Source of the DNA: SSF14 sp037045585
GTDB lineage: Bacteria > Actinomycetota > Acidimicrobiia > Acidimicrobiales > Microtrichaceae
Assembly (NCBI GenBank): GCA_037045585.1
Contig: JBAOIR010000090.1
Location: 56,002-120,001, forward strand
DNA length: 64,000 nt
Direction: 5' to 3'
The notes beneath the pieces are model-generated. The model worked only from the letters and a program-made list of their open reading frames with translations. It made no database searches and was not told the DNA's origin. This document shows, piece after piece, positions 32,512-43,276 of this stretch. Positions within the stretch are counted from its first letter, which is position 1. Each line of letters starts with the position of its first letter. Position numbers and translations under genes: made by a program.

Positions 32512-33312
32512 ATGTCACTCCGCACGGCGGCCGCCCACCGCAACCTCCTCTACCTCCTCTCGATGAAGGAGTTGCGCACCCGCTACAAGAAGTCGGTGCT
32601 CGGCTGGGCCTGGAGCCTGCTCAACCCGCTCACCCAGATGGCCATCTTCACGGTCATCTTCCTGTACGTCTTCAAGGCCACGCCGCCGGTGGGCGACCCG
32701 AGCGGGCTCAAGAACTTCCCGCTCTACTTCCTCAGCGGCGCGCTGCCGTTCAACTTCTTCTCGATCAGCGTCGGCGTCTCGATCGGGCTCGGTGCAGGGC
32801 GGAGCCGGGCTGATCAAGAAGGTGCAGTTCCCGCACGAGCACCTCGTGTTCTCGGTGATCGTCGCCCAGTTCGTGACGCTGCTGATCGAGCTCGCCGTGC
32901 TGTGCAGCGCGCTGCTCATCGCCGGCAACATGGTGCTGCCGTGGATGCCGGCGCTGCTGCTGGTGCTCGGCGCTGCTCGCGCTGTTCACGTCGGGCGTCG
33001 CGCTGATCCTCAGCGCGGCGAACGTCTTCTACCACGACGTCAACTACCTCTGGGGCATCCTGTCGCAGATCCTGTTCTACGCCGACGCCGGTCATCTACC
33101 ACCCCGCCGGCATCGACGCTCGCGGCCGCTGCGGCTGGCTCGCCCTCTACGGGCCCACCGGCAGCTTCATCACCGCCGTGCACAACGTCCTGTACGACCT
33201 CCGCCTGCCCAGTCCGGGGCGTCGCGCAGCTCGTCGTGCTGGCCTTCGGGTCGTTCCTCGTCGGCGCCTGGGTGTTCAACCGCTGTCGCCGCGCTTCGCC
33301 GAGGAGATGTGA
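32512..33312 (+). CDS. wzm: Polysaccharide ABC exporter permease, frameshifted
   Basis: An ABC-2 type permease (TagG/Wzm) that carries lipid-linked polysaccharide across the membrane. Start MSLRTAAAHRNLLYLLSMKE is followed by the family segment ELRTRYKKSVLGWAWSLLNP and about six membrane helices (MAIFTVIFLYVFK, FYFLSGALPFNFF region, VIVAQFVTLLIELAVL, LFTSGVALILSAANVFYHDV, LWGILSQILFYATPVIYHP). Frames break at about 32793, 32970, 33088 and 33215; the C-terminus RFAEEM ends at 33312. The wzt ATG is one base after the stop, so the pair is one operon. Confidence 0.85.
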
Positions 33313-33313
33313 G

Positions 33314-34509
33314 ATGAGCGAGCTCGCGCTCGAAGGTCGACCACGTCACCAAGTCGTTCCGGCTGCACCACGAGAAGGCCAACTCGCTCAAGCAGCTCAT
33401 CGCCGGCAAGGGTCGCAACCGCTACGACGACTTCGTCGCGCTGAACGACGTGTCGTTCGACGTGCGCGAGGGCGAGGTGTTCGGCGTCATCGGCCACAAC
33501 GGCTCGGGCAAGTCGACGCTGCTGAAGTGCATGGCCGGCATCCTCCAGCCCAACGCCGGCACGGTGCAGGGTGCACAAGCGGATGTCGGCGCTGCTCGAG
33601 CTCGGCGCCGGCTTCCACCCCGAGCTGTCGGGCCGCGACAACGTGTACCTCAACGCCGCGATCCTCGGCATGACCCGCCGCGAGATCGCCGCCCGGTTCG
33701 ACGACATCGTCGAGTTCAGCGGCCTGGAGAACTTCATCGACTCGCCGGTGAAGACCTACTCGTCGGGCATGTACGTGCGGCTCGCCTTCGCGGTGGCGAT
33801 CAACGTCGACCCGCAGCTGCTGATCATCGACGAGATCCTCGCCGTCGGCGACGTCACGTTCCAGCAGCAGTGCATCGAGAAGTTCGTCGAGTTCCGCAAC
33901 GAGGGGCGCACCATCGTGCTGGTCACCCACGCGATGAACAGCGTGCGGGACATGTGCGACCGGGCCGTGTGGCTGAGCCACGGCGTCGTCGTCGGCGAGG
34001 GCGACCCGGCCGAGCTCGTCGAGCAGTACACCGAGCAGATGCTCGGGCACATGAGCCGCACCGCCGACGGCAGCATCCGCCGCGGCTCCGGCGAGGTCCA
34101 GGTCGAGCGCGATCGAGATGTTCGTCAACGGACGAGCCCAACCCGTCAAGCGGTTCCGCACCGGCGACGACGTCCGCATCCGGCTGCACTACCGGGCGGC
34201 CAAAGCGATCCCGCGGCCGGTGATCGGCATCGAGATCGAGCAGCTCGGCGGCGCGACCGTCACGGCGCCGTGCACCCGCGACGTCGGCCTGGTCCCCGAC
34301 CGGATCGAGGGCGAAGGGTATGTCGACATCGCGCTGGCTCGGTCCCGCTGCTGCCCGGCACGTACGACCTGCACACGTCGATCACCGACTTCAACCGGTC
34401 GCACGTCTACGACCACCTGCAGGTGGCGCTGCGCTTCGACGTGATGACGGGCAAGCCGTACGAGAGCGGTGGGCTCATGACGCTGCGACCGGAGTGGTCG
34501 ATCAGCTGA
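33314..34509 (+). CDS. wzt: Polysaccharide ABC exporter ATPase with C-terminal carbohydrate-binding domain, frameshifted
   Basis: The ATPase partner of Wzm. Walker A is GHNGSGKSTLLKCMAG, signature YSSGMYVRLAFAVA, Walker B LLIIDEILAVGD and H-loop LVTHAM. Beyond the nucleotide-binding domain (about residues 1-250) there is a ~140-residue Wzt_C-type beta-sandwich (FVNGRAQPVKRFRTGDDVRI, PVIGIEIEQLGGATV, LLPGTYDLHTSITDFNRS, RPEWSIS at the end). In E. coli O9a this domain binds the modified end of the finished chain and licenses export. Frames break at about 33340, 33570, 34112 and 34335. About 398 residues. Confidence 0.9.
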
Positions 34510-34530
34510 ATCGGACGTGACCTCGCCGAC

Positions 34531-36431
34531 TCAACGGCTGCGTGGGACTCGTCGACGCACCATGCGGAGCGGCTTGGTCACTCGCCAGCTGACCGTCGAT
34601 CGGATCGCTCCGAGTTCGGCTCGGAGATTCGTCACCTCCGTCTCGAGCTCCCGCAGGCGCATCGCAGCGGCGGCCGCTGCGTCCGTGCCGTTGGCGGTGT
34701 CGGTCGGGGCGGCGGCAGCCCGAGCCGCTGCGGCTGATCCCGCTGGGTCGTTACGCCGGGTGGTCTCGGCCTCGAGTTCGGCACGTACGAGCTCGAGTTC
34801 GACACGGTGACGGTGCGCGAGAGCCAGGTCCGGCGACAACTGTTGCCACCGACGCGCGTTCTCCGCGAGGTCGGCGGTCAGCCGCTCGCGTTCGACCGCC
34901 GCATCCTCGAGCGCTTTGCGGAGCTGCGAGGTCTCCCACGCGTGTCGCTCCTCGGCCGCCGCTCGGGAGCGGTCGCGAGCCGTGAGGTAACCGTCCCGCT
35001 GGACCTGCAGCGCGACGATGATCTCCCATGCGAGCGGCATCGACGGCCAGCCACCGGTGTCGGCACCGAGGTCGGGCGAGCACCACACGTCGAGCAGATC
35101 CCCGAACACCCGTGGACCGCGATCGTGCACGACGAGTGCTGCGACGAGACGAATGACGTCAGGGGGAAGACCCGGCGACGACAGCCCGACCGACGCGGCA
35201 CCTCGGCACCCGTCGAATCCGCCTTCGCCTCCCAGAGCGTGCGGAAGAAGGCGAGGAAGGAGAAGTACGGGTCGAACGGCCAGACCACGTCGGTCGGGTC
35301 GGTGTTCACCGCTCCGTGGTCGATCAGTCGGGCCCGCCCCTCTTGCCGGTCGACGACCACGTTCCAGAGCCGGAGATCACCGTGGTAGAGACCGACCTGC
35401 TCGAGCGCGGCCAACTCCCGGAGCACATCGCCGGTGATGCTGCGCAGTTCGGCGTCCGAGCAGAGGCCCACGACCTCGCTCAGCAGCTCTCCGGGGAACG
35501 TCGTGCGAGAGAGGATCGTCTCGCCGACGCCGTCGACGAATTCGACGAGCCCGGGGGCGTCCACCTCACGCGCTGCGAGCAACTCGAGCACCCGGGCCTC
35601 ACGCAGCAGGTCCGAACGCAGTGTTTCGAGCACGAACGAAGGTGCACGCTCGTCGAAGCACGCCGCGGTTTTCGTGATGCCTCCGTTCCAGAAGACGTAG
35701 CGCATCAGTTGCGACTGCGCATCGCCCACGAGGGCGTGCGATCGTCGGGTGAACGACTCGATGGCGACCAATCGGCCATCGACGGCACAGTGTGTCGTGC
35801 TGCAGAACAGCGTCGGCCGAGCGACGGCGGACAGATGCGTGCCCGAGTGAACGAGTTCCCGGATGAACGCGTAGCTGTCGAGGACCACCCTGGGATCGGC
35901 CGGTTGAGCCGTCGCCCAGTAGACCGGCTCCTCACGCACCGCCATCTCGTAGATCCCGTGCGGCACGTGCCGAGTCAGCGTCTCGACGAAGGCTCGTGTT
36001 GCATCGATTCCGTCGCGGTAGACCAGGTGATGCAGGACCGACAGCCCGATCACGAGATCGACCTCCGCGAGATCGATCACGGAGGCGACGTCCGTCACGT
36101 CGCCGCAGAAGAACTCGAGTTCCAGCTCCGGGTGTTCGCCGGCGAGGTGGCGAGCGACCGCGACGTTCGCATCGAGGTAGTCGATGCCGATCACTCGATG
36201 ACCCGACGCAGCGAGCGTGCAGGACGTGAAGCCTTGCGCGGACCCGAGGTCGACGATGCGCAGCGGCCGCCCGGCGACCTCGGCGAGTTGTGAGACCGTC
36301 GTGACCAGGGCATTCATGCGAGGGCTGTCGGCAGCGCGGGAACTGGCGAGCTCGGGGTGTCCGAAGATCGGTTGGTAGACCTCCGGCAGTTGCTCGATCA
36401 GCTCGACGAGTCGTCGGTCGTTCGTGTTCAT
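34531..36431 (-). CDS. WbdD-like methyltransferase-kinase-coiled-coil chain terminator, one frameshift
   Basis: About 633 residues in three parts. Residues ~1-210 are a class I methyltransferase (IVDLGSAQGFTSCTLAASGH, VIGIDYLDANVAVARHL, DLVIGLSVLHHLVYRD). Residues ~240-430 are a small kinase-like fold with catalytic loop GLYHGDLRLWNVVVD and metal motif RLIDHGAVN. After one shift at about 35175 a long coiled coil (HAWETSQLRKALEDAAVERE, LRELETEVTNLRAEL) ends in a basic helix (STVSWRVTKPLRMVRRR). This is the domain order of E. coli WbdD, which caps O9a chains with phosphomethyl and uses its coiled coil as a length ruler. Its ATG overlaps the stop of the double-GT4 gene (ATGA), and wzm/wzt end 22 bp away. 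Confidence 0.8.
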
Positions 36432-38709
36432 CCTGCCTCGTGGAGTGGATCGATGGGCGCGAGCGCATCGAGCGCTGCGAGGAGACGTTCGGCAGCGGCA
36501 GCAGCCGTGTTGTGACGTGCGTACGAGCGTGCCCCATCGCTCAGGCGCTGACGGCGATCGTCGTCGTCGAGCAACCGGCCGAGCGAGACAGCCAGTTCTT
36601 CGTCAGAGACATCGCGCTCGACGTGCGCGACCACCTCGTTCGGCAACTCGCGAGCCGAGCCGATGGCGGTGACGACCGTGGGGAGCCCTCGGGCGAGGCA
36701 GTCGGCGACGGCGGCACTCGATTCGCCGTTCGACCGGTCGCGTAGCTGGACGGCGAGATCGGCCCACTCCATCCAACGCTCGTACTCCACGTCGTCGACG
36801 TGCCCGGCGCACACGACGCCTTCGGCACCGCCTTCGATCGTGTCGAGCACCTCCGCGCCGGCGCCCACCAGCGTCAGTTCGACGTCCGGGCGCTCGCTGC
36901 GCAGTCGCCGCACGGCACGAACCAGCTTGTCGGACTGCTTGGCGGTGCTCACGATGCCGAAGCTGACGATCCGGGCCCCCGATGCACGGACGCGTCGACG
37001 CGGCCACGGAGCGAGGCCTCCGAGCGGCCCGACGACCGTCGGACGGATCCCGATGTCCTGTTCGACGAGGTCGGCGGCGTGGTGCGAATGCACGAAGATC
37101 GCCTGCGCCGATCGAGCGATGTCCGCGAGCAGGAACACCCCTCGCTCGGCCACCGATTCCGCCCAGAAAGCCGTCATCTCGGCGAGCTCAGCTTCGGTGA
37201 AGCGTCCGGGGTAGTGCGCTTCCACGACATCCGGCCAGCGTGACTCGGCATAGCAGTTGACGAGACGGACGTCGTGCAGGTGGACGACGCCCCCGACGAC
37301 CTTCAACATCTCGATCGCCGAGCGATGGATCCCGTTGTTGCCGACCGCATGGATCACGTGATCGAACTCGTCAGCCGCCCAGCGGGCCGGCAGGTCCGAC
37401 AACGGGTTGACCCAGACACCCGACGGCCAGCGCACGTCGGTACCAGGATCCTCGACGAAGCAGTGGACGTCAGCACGGAGGGCGAGCTCTTCCAGCAACC
37501 GCAGGGAGTACTCGGCGATGCCGCTCCGCACCGGCGGCAGTGGGGTCACGTAGGCGATCGAACGACGGCGAAGCGGCCGCCGCGAGCGGGGCGTCCGTCG
37601 ATCCAGCAGGTCGTCGTAGGCGAGCAACGTCCGTCGCGCTGCCTCCTCCCACGTGAAGTTCGGGATCGCTGCGGTCCGGAGCGCCTGCGAGAACGAGCGG
37701 TCGGCGAGGGCCCGCTCGAGGTGATCGTGGATCGAGCTGACGTCATCGCTGTCGAATCGCGCCGACGGGTCGGGCACCACCTCGCGGAGCGACGAGTTGT
37801 CGCCGCAGATCACGGGTGCGCCACATCGACGCGCCTCGAGTACGGGCAGCCCGAATCCCTCGTATCGCGATGGGAACACGACGAGCTCCGTCGCCTGGTT
37901 CATCGCGACGAGGACGGCGTCGGAGACGAAACCGGTCATCACGAAGGAGTCCTCGAAACCGAGTGACGCAGCCAGCGCCGAGAGCGCGGCGCGATCGTGG
38001 TCGCTGATCCGGCAGGCGAGCACCAGCTGGTGCCGGGTTCGCAACTCGACGGGCAATCGACCGTAGGCATGCATGACGCCTTCGATGTTCTTCCGCCAGT
38101 CGATCCCCGCTGGGACGAGCACGAATCCGGGCCGCACGCCCGGCACGGCTGCCGACACCTCGCGCAACGCCTCGGCGGGACCGCCCGGATGTGGCCGGAA
38201 CGCCGCCCCGGCTCCGGCGCCGATCACTCGCACACGGGAGGCGCTGAGACCGAGGAGTTCGATGGCGTCGTCCGCAGCACTCTGTGAGTCGGTGAGCACC
38301 ATGTCGGCTGCGCCGTAGAGGCCGAGCCGCGCCTGGTAGCGGAGCCGAGTGTTCGTGTCGACCAGATACCGATCGGGGAAGACAGCGGGGATCAGGTCGT
38401 AGAGGTTGGCGACGAGGGCGCCCACTCCGACCGGGAGGATCTCGGTCAGCGGACGGTCCAGTTCGATCGGCGAACCGACGTGCAGCAGATCGATTCGTCG
38501 GTTTCCCAGTTCGTCGGAGAACGCCACCCGACCGGTCGAACGGAGGCGGTCGACCGCAGCTGGCACCGGCAGGTTCGGGTTCAGGAGAAAACGGTCGACC
38601 CGGCCCGGTGCCTGCTCCTCGAGCGCCGACGCAGCTCGAGGCAGAACCGGGCGATGCCACGCTCCCCGTGAGCCCGGCTCTGCAGCGCCTGGAGATCGAA
38701 GACGATCAA
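36428..38709 (-). CDS. Double GT4-domain glycosyltransferase (WbdA-like polymerase), one frameshift
   Basis: About 760 residues. Start is TTG 38709, overlapping the previous stop as TTGA: LIVFDLQALQSRAHGERGIA; one shift near 38640 then continues DRFLLNPNLPVPAAVDRLRS. First GT4 domain: LYDLIPAVFPDRYL, VLVPAGIDWRKNIEGVMHAY, EX7E motif in PSRYEGFGLPVLEARRCGAP. Second GT4 domain: IAYVTPLPPVRSGIAEYSLR, VHLHDVRLVNCYAESRW, IVSFGIVSTAKQSDKLVRAV, and SNGESSAAVADCLARGLP. WbdA of E. coli O9a is also two fused GT4 domains that polymerise mannan. Sugar specificity here is unknown. Coupled by ATGA to the WbdD-like gene. Confidence 0.85.
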
Positions 38710-39170
38710 CGCCTGGTCCGCTCCGATTCGGAGCCCGACGACACCCCGATCAGACCTTCCAGGAACGCGGTCCGGTCCGCGGTCGCCGACAGCAGATCGG
38801 ACCGTCGACGTTCGTTGTCCGACAGTTCGGCGATCCGAGCGCTGAGGCGCTCGATCGTGTCGGACTGGCGTTCGAGCTGCTCTCCCAGCCGTCCCAGCTG
38901 GGCGAGGATCGTCCCGGCCGCGTCGGCGTTCACATCCGCCAGCGCTCGCACCTGCAGCAGTTGACGTACGACGATCGCGTTCGACTCGCTGACGGCATCG
39001 GCCACGGACCGCACCATGACGGTCATCTCGTCCGAATGCCGCCGCAGCTCCAGCCCGGCGTCGACGTGGTGTACGGCGGTCGAACTCCGACGGACCTCGT
39101 CCTTGACCATCTCGAAATGGCCGTTGAAGTACTGACGGATCGGCGTACCGACGCGACGCAGGATGCCCAT
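38706..39170 (-). CDS. Coiled-coil protein of the polysaccharide operon
   Basis: An intact 154-residue protein with a good AAGGAG site before ATG 39170. It starts MGILRRVGTPIRQYFNGHFE, an amphipathic basic helix, and is then almost wholly coiled coil (VRSVADAVSESNAIVVRQLL, LGRLGEQLERQSDTIERLSA, RIAELSDNERRRSDLL). No membrane segment. It is translationally coupled to the double-GT4 gene by a TTGA overlap. It could hold the polymerase at the membrane or act in chain-length control with the WbdD-like coiled coil. No named family recognised. Confidence 0.75.
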   Translation of the reverse strand: MGILRRVGTPIRQYFNGHFEMVKDEVRRSSTAVHHVDAGLELRRHSDEMTVMVRSVADAVSESNAIVVRQLLQVRALADVNADAAGTILAQLGRLGEQLERQSDTIERLSARIAELSDNERRRSDLLSATADRTAFLEGLIGVSSGSESERTRR

Positions 39171-39254
39171 GGAACTCCTTCTTCGTCACCGAGTGGTGCT
39201 CGGTCGTGCCGGCCTGGACGCTATCGCAGGACCTCGCCTGCGCGGCGAGTTCCC

Positions 39255-41187
39255 TCACCCGTCGTCGAGGGCTCCGGAGGCAGCCGACATCTGCTCCACG
39301 AGCCAGGTCGCCGCTCCGGTGACCGCATCACCCTCGAAGTGGATCCCGTCCCCTGGGCGGTACCTGATCCCGGTGGGGTCCAGGTCCGCACAGGGAACAC
39401 CCGACGGGCAGATGAACGAGGCGAGGTCGATCAGACCGACCTCGGGTCGAGCGTTCGCGTACTCGCGCAGCACCACGTCGTACGACTCGATCCGCTCCTG
39501 CTTGATCTCGGGCGTCGACGTGCCGGCGACCACCGGCACGGTGACCAGGACGACGTCGACCCCGCGTTCCTCGAACTCCCGCACTCGAGCGTCGATGAGC
39601 GTCGAGAGGGCGTCCCGTCCGCTGTCCGTCTCCAGCTCGATCCGCCGATCATCCGCGAGCAATCGGTTCTCGGCGTCCCAGATCGACAACCACACCACGA
39701 CGTCCGGGTCGAACGAGGCGAACGCATTCTCGATCGCCTCGTCGACCATCTGCGGGCACGGGCGCGACCCTTCGTATGGCACCTGGCTGGTGGTGTCGAG
39801 GGTGAGACCCGGAAGCAGGCCACACCCGGAGACCGGCGCGAGCGCCAGCGGGAGCCCGGACGCTCCTGCCGACGTCAGGAGCGAGCTCTCGAGGCTGGCG
39901 ACCACCGAGTCCCCGACCACCAGGACACGGGGAGCACTCGCGGGCACCTCCTCGGCGACATCGCTCGCCACCGTCGGCGTGGCAGCCAACGCTCCGTCGG
40001 CGCTGAAGAAGTCGGGCGGGCGAACGGCACCCCAGGTGACGACGACGACGACGAGCGCGGCAAGGGCCATGGACGGCGCCACGACCCGCGCTGCCGCGGC
40101 CGGTCGGAACTCACGCCGACGGATCGGCGCTTCGACGAAGCGGAACGACAGCCAGGCGAGCGTGAACGTGAGCACGACTCGAGCGATCAGGACGACCTGC
40201 GGAGGCCCCCCGAGCCGCTCCTCGGTGACGAAGACGATCACCGGCCAGTGCCAGAGGTAGATGGAGTAGGACTGGGCGCCGACCCGCACCAGTGGTTGCG
40301 ACTCCATCACGCCGTGTCGCGCCGAGCCCCGGCGTCGCCGCGACGGATGTGACGAAGACGGCCGCGACGACGGCGAAGAGGAGGAACCCGCCGCGGTACA
40401 TCCACAGCTGATCGTCACCGATCGTCGCGAACGCGGCGATCGTCAGGAGCGCAGCGATGAGTGCTGCTGGTCGCGCCGTGCTCTGACGAAGCGGCCGTCG
40501 TTGCAGGAGCATCGCTGCGAGGCAGCCGACGAGCAGCGTCTGCGCCCGGGTGTCGGTCCCGTAGTAGGCGCGCGACGGATCGCCGGACCCGACGCTCGTC
40601 GCCATGAGCAGCGCGGAGGCCGCCAAGGCAGCGGCCGTCACGGCGACCAGCGCACGCATCCGCTTTCGCAGCGAGAACACGACCAGCGGCCACAGGAGGT
40701 AGAACTGCTCCTCGATCGCCAACGACCACAGATGTCGGAACGGCGACGGCTCCGCGAAGAGGTCGAAGTAGCTCTGCGATACGAACACGAATCGCCAGTT
40801 GGCGACGTAGCCGATGGCGGAGAGGGCGTCGAGACGAACACCGCCGAGCTGCGTCGGCTCGAACAGCAACGTCGACACCACGACGGTGGTGAGGATGAGC
40901 ACCAACGACGCCGGAAGCAGCCGTTTCGCCCGCCGGACCCAGAACGCCCGGATGTCCACCGTCGACGTCGACGACACCTCCCGGAGGAGGAGCCGGGTGA
41001 TGAGGAATCCGGAGAGGACCATGAAGGTGTCGACTCCCAGGAACCCGCCCGGCATCCACGACAGGTCGAGGTGGTACGCCACCACCGCCAACACGGCGAC
41101 GGCACGGATGCCGTCGAGACCGGGCAGGTACGTCGGGTGACCCGCTCCCATCGGGACGCCGGACGACGGGGTGTCCCGGATCATCAC
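39255..41187 (-). CDS. Membrane O-acyltransferase with SGNH domain (OafA-like), one frameshift
   Basis: About 645 residues. N-terminal acyltransferase-3 domain with ~10 membrane helices: YLPGLDGIRAVAVLAVVAYH, GGFLGVDTFMVLSGFLITRL, FWVRRAKRLLPASLVL, FRHLWSLAIEEQFYLLWPLV, and after a shift near 40325 AQSYSIYLWHWPVIVFVTEE. C-terminal SGNH esterase-like domain: VLVVGDSVVASLESSL (catalytic Ser), VVVWLSIWDAENR and GDGIHFEGDAVTGAA (Asp/His). The family acetylates surface glycans. The start overlaps the stop of the upstream flippase-GT gene (GTGATG), so it is in the same operon. Confidence 0.9.
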
Positions 41188-43214
41188 CACGAGTCGCTCC
41201 CGACCGTGGCACGCCCGGTGCCCTGAGCGACCAGCACCGACCGCTGGTACTTCAGCGTGACCCGGGCACGCCAGAAGAGGCGCAACGTGTCCACGATCAT
41301 GCGACGCACGGCCGCCGGCGTGATGGTCGAGCCGGTCTCGCGAGCCAGCGTGACCGGGACCTCGACGAAGGTCTCGAAACCGGCGGCGCGAGCGGCGATG
41401 AACAGTTCGAGATCGAGCGCGAACGCGGACTCGTGCAGGTTCGGGAGCACGGCGTCGATCACCTCGCGGGTGAAGAGTTTCACCCCGGTCTGCGTGTCGC
41501 GCACGTCCAGTCGGAACAGGACGCGGATCATGGTGCGATAGCCGGCCGAATAGATCCGCCGGAGCAGCGATGCCCGAACCGAGGAGTCCGGATGCAGCTT
41601 GCTCCCGAACGCGATGTCGGCGCTGGTCACCGCCCGAGCCTCGAGCAGTTGGACCATGAGTGCGGGCGGGAGGTCACCGTCGGCGTCGATGAATCCCACG
41701 AGAGGTGAGCGCGCCTCTGCGAATCCGGTCCGGAGTGCTGCTCCCTTACCGCGATTCTCCGAGTGCCGGAGGTGCGTCAACCGCGGCAGGTCCACCTCGT
41801 CGAGGAGCCGATCCGAGCCGTCGGTCGATCCATCGGACACGACGACGATCCGAGCCTCCACACCAGCAGCGCGGAGATGGGCATCGACCGACCGCACCGT
41901 GTCGACGACCGATGGACCAGGGTTGTACGAGGGTATGACGACCGTGACGTCGACGCCCGAGATCGATCGGTGGATCGACCCGTCGCTGTGCGCCACGTGG
42001 AGGATCGGTTGCACTCTGAGCAGTGCCGGAACCAGCACCATGATCAGCAACGCGAACGCTGCCGCCGTGGTGGCCACTGCGAGCTGCATGGCGGTCGTCG
42101 CGAGCAGCTGTCCGCCGACCGCGATCGCTGCGGACGCCCACGCCGCCAACGACAGCGCCGAGCCGTGCGAGACGTACATCAGGATCGAGACCGTCGCGAG
42201 CGACAACATCGAGGCGGAGATCACCAACAGCTGGGCCGTCCCGGCCGACGTGGTGTCGTCTCCTGCGAGCAGCAGCCCGCCGACATCGTCGGCGAAGACG
42301 AGGATGATCGTGCTCGCCGTGATGCTGATCACCGCCGTCCAAAGGATCGCCGTGAGGAACGCCCGACGCAGCTCCCCCGTTCCCGAGGGCGATCGCGCCA
42401 TCGACGGCAGGAACAGGAGGGTGACGGTCAACGGGAGGAACACGATGGCCCGAGCGAACACCGCGGATTCGTTGAAGAGGTCGGCCTCGATGCCGAGCCG
42501 TGAACGGAAGGCGACCGAACTCAGCGCCACGGTGATGAGCAGCCCGACGGAGCCCATCGCACCCCGGAACAGGTGGCGGGGGCTCGGCGGTCGGGCGGTC
42601 GTCGCCTGCGCCCCGGGGCGGAGCGCGTACGCAAGGGCGGTGATGACGAGTTGGGCGACGACGATGGGCAGCAGGTTGGATCTCGGATGCCGTTCCGACA
42701 GCAGGAGCGATCCGACGAGGAGTCGGACCGCTGGTTCGACGACGAGGAGCACGCCCACCCGGAGCCAACGCTCCTCCGCGAGCAGCTCCGCTCGCGGGAC
42801 GATCGCGAGCATCATCGCGGCGATCGCGACCGCCACCTGGATCGCGACGACCAGCCGGAAGCCGCTGTCGGCGGAGACGACGGCGAACGAGACGGCTCCA
42901 CCCAGCAGCCCGACCGCGATCCCGGCGATTCCGACGTGGACACCGAACCGGGCCGGCAGGTGCACCGGACGCCGGGGGCCGGCTCCGAGAGAGCCGACGA
43001 TCGCCAACTGCAGGCCCAAGGTGAAGAATCCGACGGCGGAGAGCCCGGCCAGGACGACCCGGACATCGCTCACCTGGTTGCCGTCGAGGCGGGACGACAA
43101 CAGCTGGTTGAAGAGCATGCCCCCGGTCGAGCCCAGGATCGCTGCCCCGACGAGCAACACACGTGCACGTCGCTCGGAACCGTGCGTGCGGAGTCCGTCG
43201 TTCGCCCGCCTCAT
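41184..43214 (-). CDS. Polytopic flippase-like domain fused to a GT2 polyprenyl-phosphate glycosyltransferase
   Basis: An intact protein of 676 residues from ATG 43214 (683 from GTG 43235). Residues ~1-410 form about 12-14 membrane helices resembling polysaccharide flippases of the MOP type (ILGSTGGMLFNQLLSSRLDG, LLFLPSMARSPSGTGELRRA, LLVISASMLSLATVSILMYV). Residues ~430-660 are a GT2 domain of the dolichyl/undecaprenyl-phosphate-sugar synthase type: VDVTVVIPSYNPGPSVVDTV, IVVVSDGSTDGSDRLL, NRGKGAALRTGFAEA, FIDADGDLPPALMVQLLEA, DTQTGVKLFTREVID. It would make and possibly flip a lipid-linked sugar. The fusion is unusual. Confidence 0.8.
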   Translation of the reverse strand: MRRANDGLRTHGSERRARVLLVGAAILGSTGGMLFNQLLSSRLDGNQVSDVRVVLAGLSAVGFFTLGLQLAIVGSLGAGPRRPVHLPARFGVHVGIAGIAVGLLGGAVSFAVVSADSGFRLVVAIQVAVAIAAMMLAIVPRAELLAEERWLRVGVLLVVEPAVRLLVGSLLLSERHPRSNLLPIVVAQLVITALAYALRPGAQATTARPPSPRHLFRGAMGSVGLLITVALSSVAFRSRLGIEADLFNESAVFARAIVFLPLTVTLLFLPSMARSPSGTGELRRAFLTAILWTAVISITASTIILVFADDVGGLLLAGDDTTSAGTAQLLVISASMLSLATVSILMYVSHGSALSLAAWASAAIAVGGQLLATTAMQLAVATTAAAFALLIMVLVPALLRVQPILHVAHSDGSIHRSISGVDVTVVIPSYNPGPSVVDTVRSVDAHLRAAGVEARIVVVSDGSTDGSDRLLDEVDLPRLTHLRHSENRGKGAALRTGFAEARSPLVGFIDADGDLPPALMVQLLEARAVTSADIAFGSKLHPDSSVRASLLRRIYSAGYRTMIRVLFRLDVRDTQTGVKLFTREVIDAVLPNLHESAFALDLELFIAARAAGFETFVEVPVTLARETGSTITPAAVRRMIVDTLRLFWRARVTLKYQRSVLVAQGTGRATVGSDSW

Positions 43215-43276
43215 GCGGCCCACACCGTAGTTCACCCGGCCCGTCGTTCCTGGCTCGGTGACCCGACTTCGAACGC

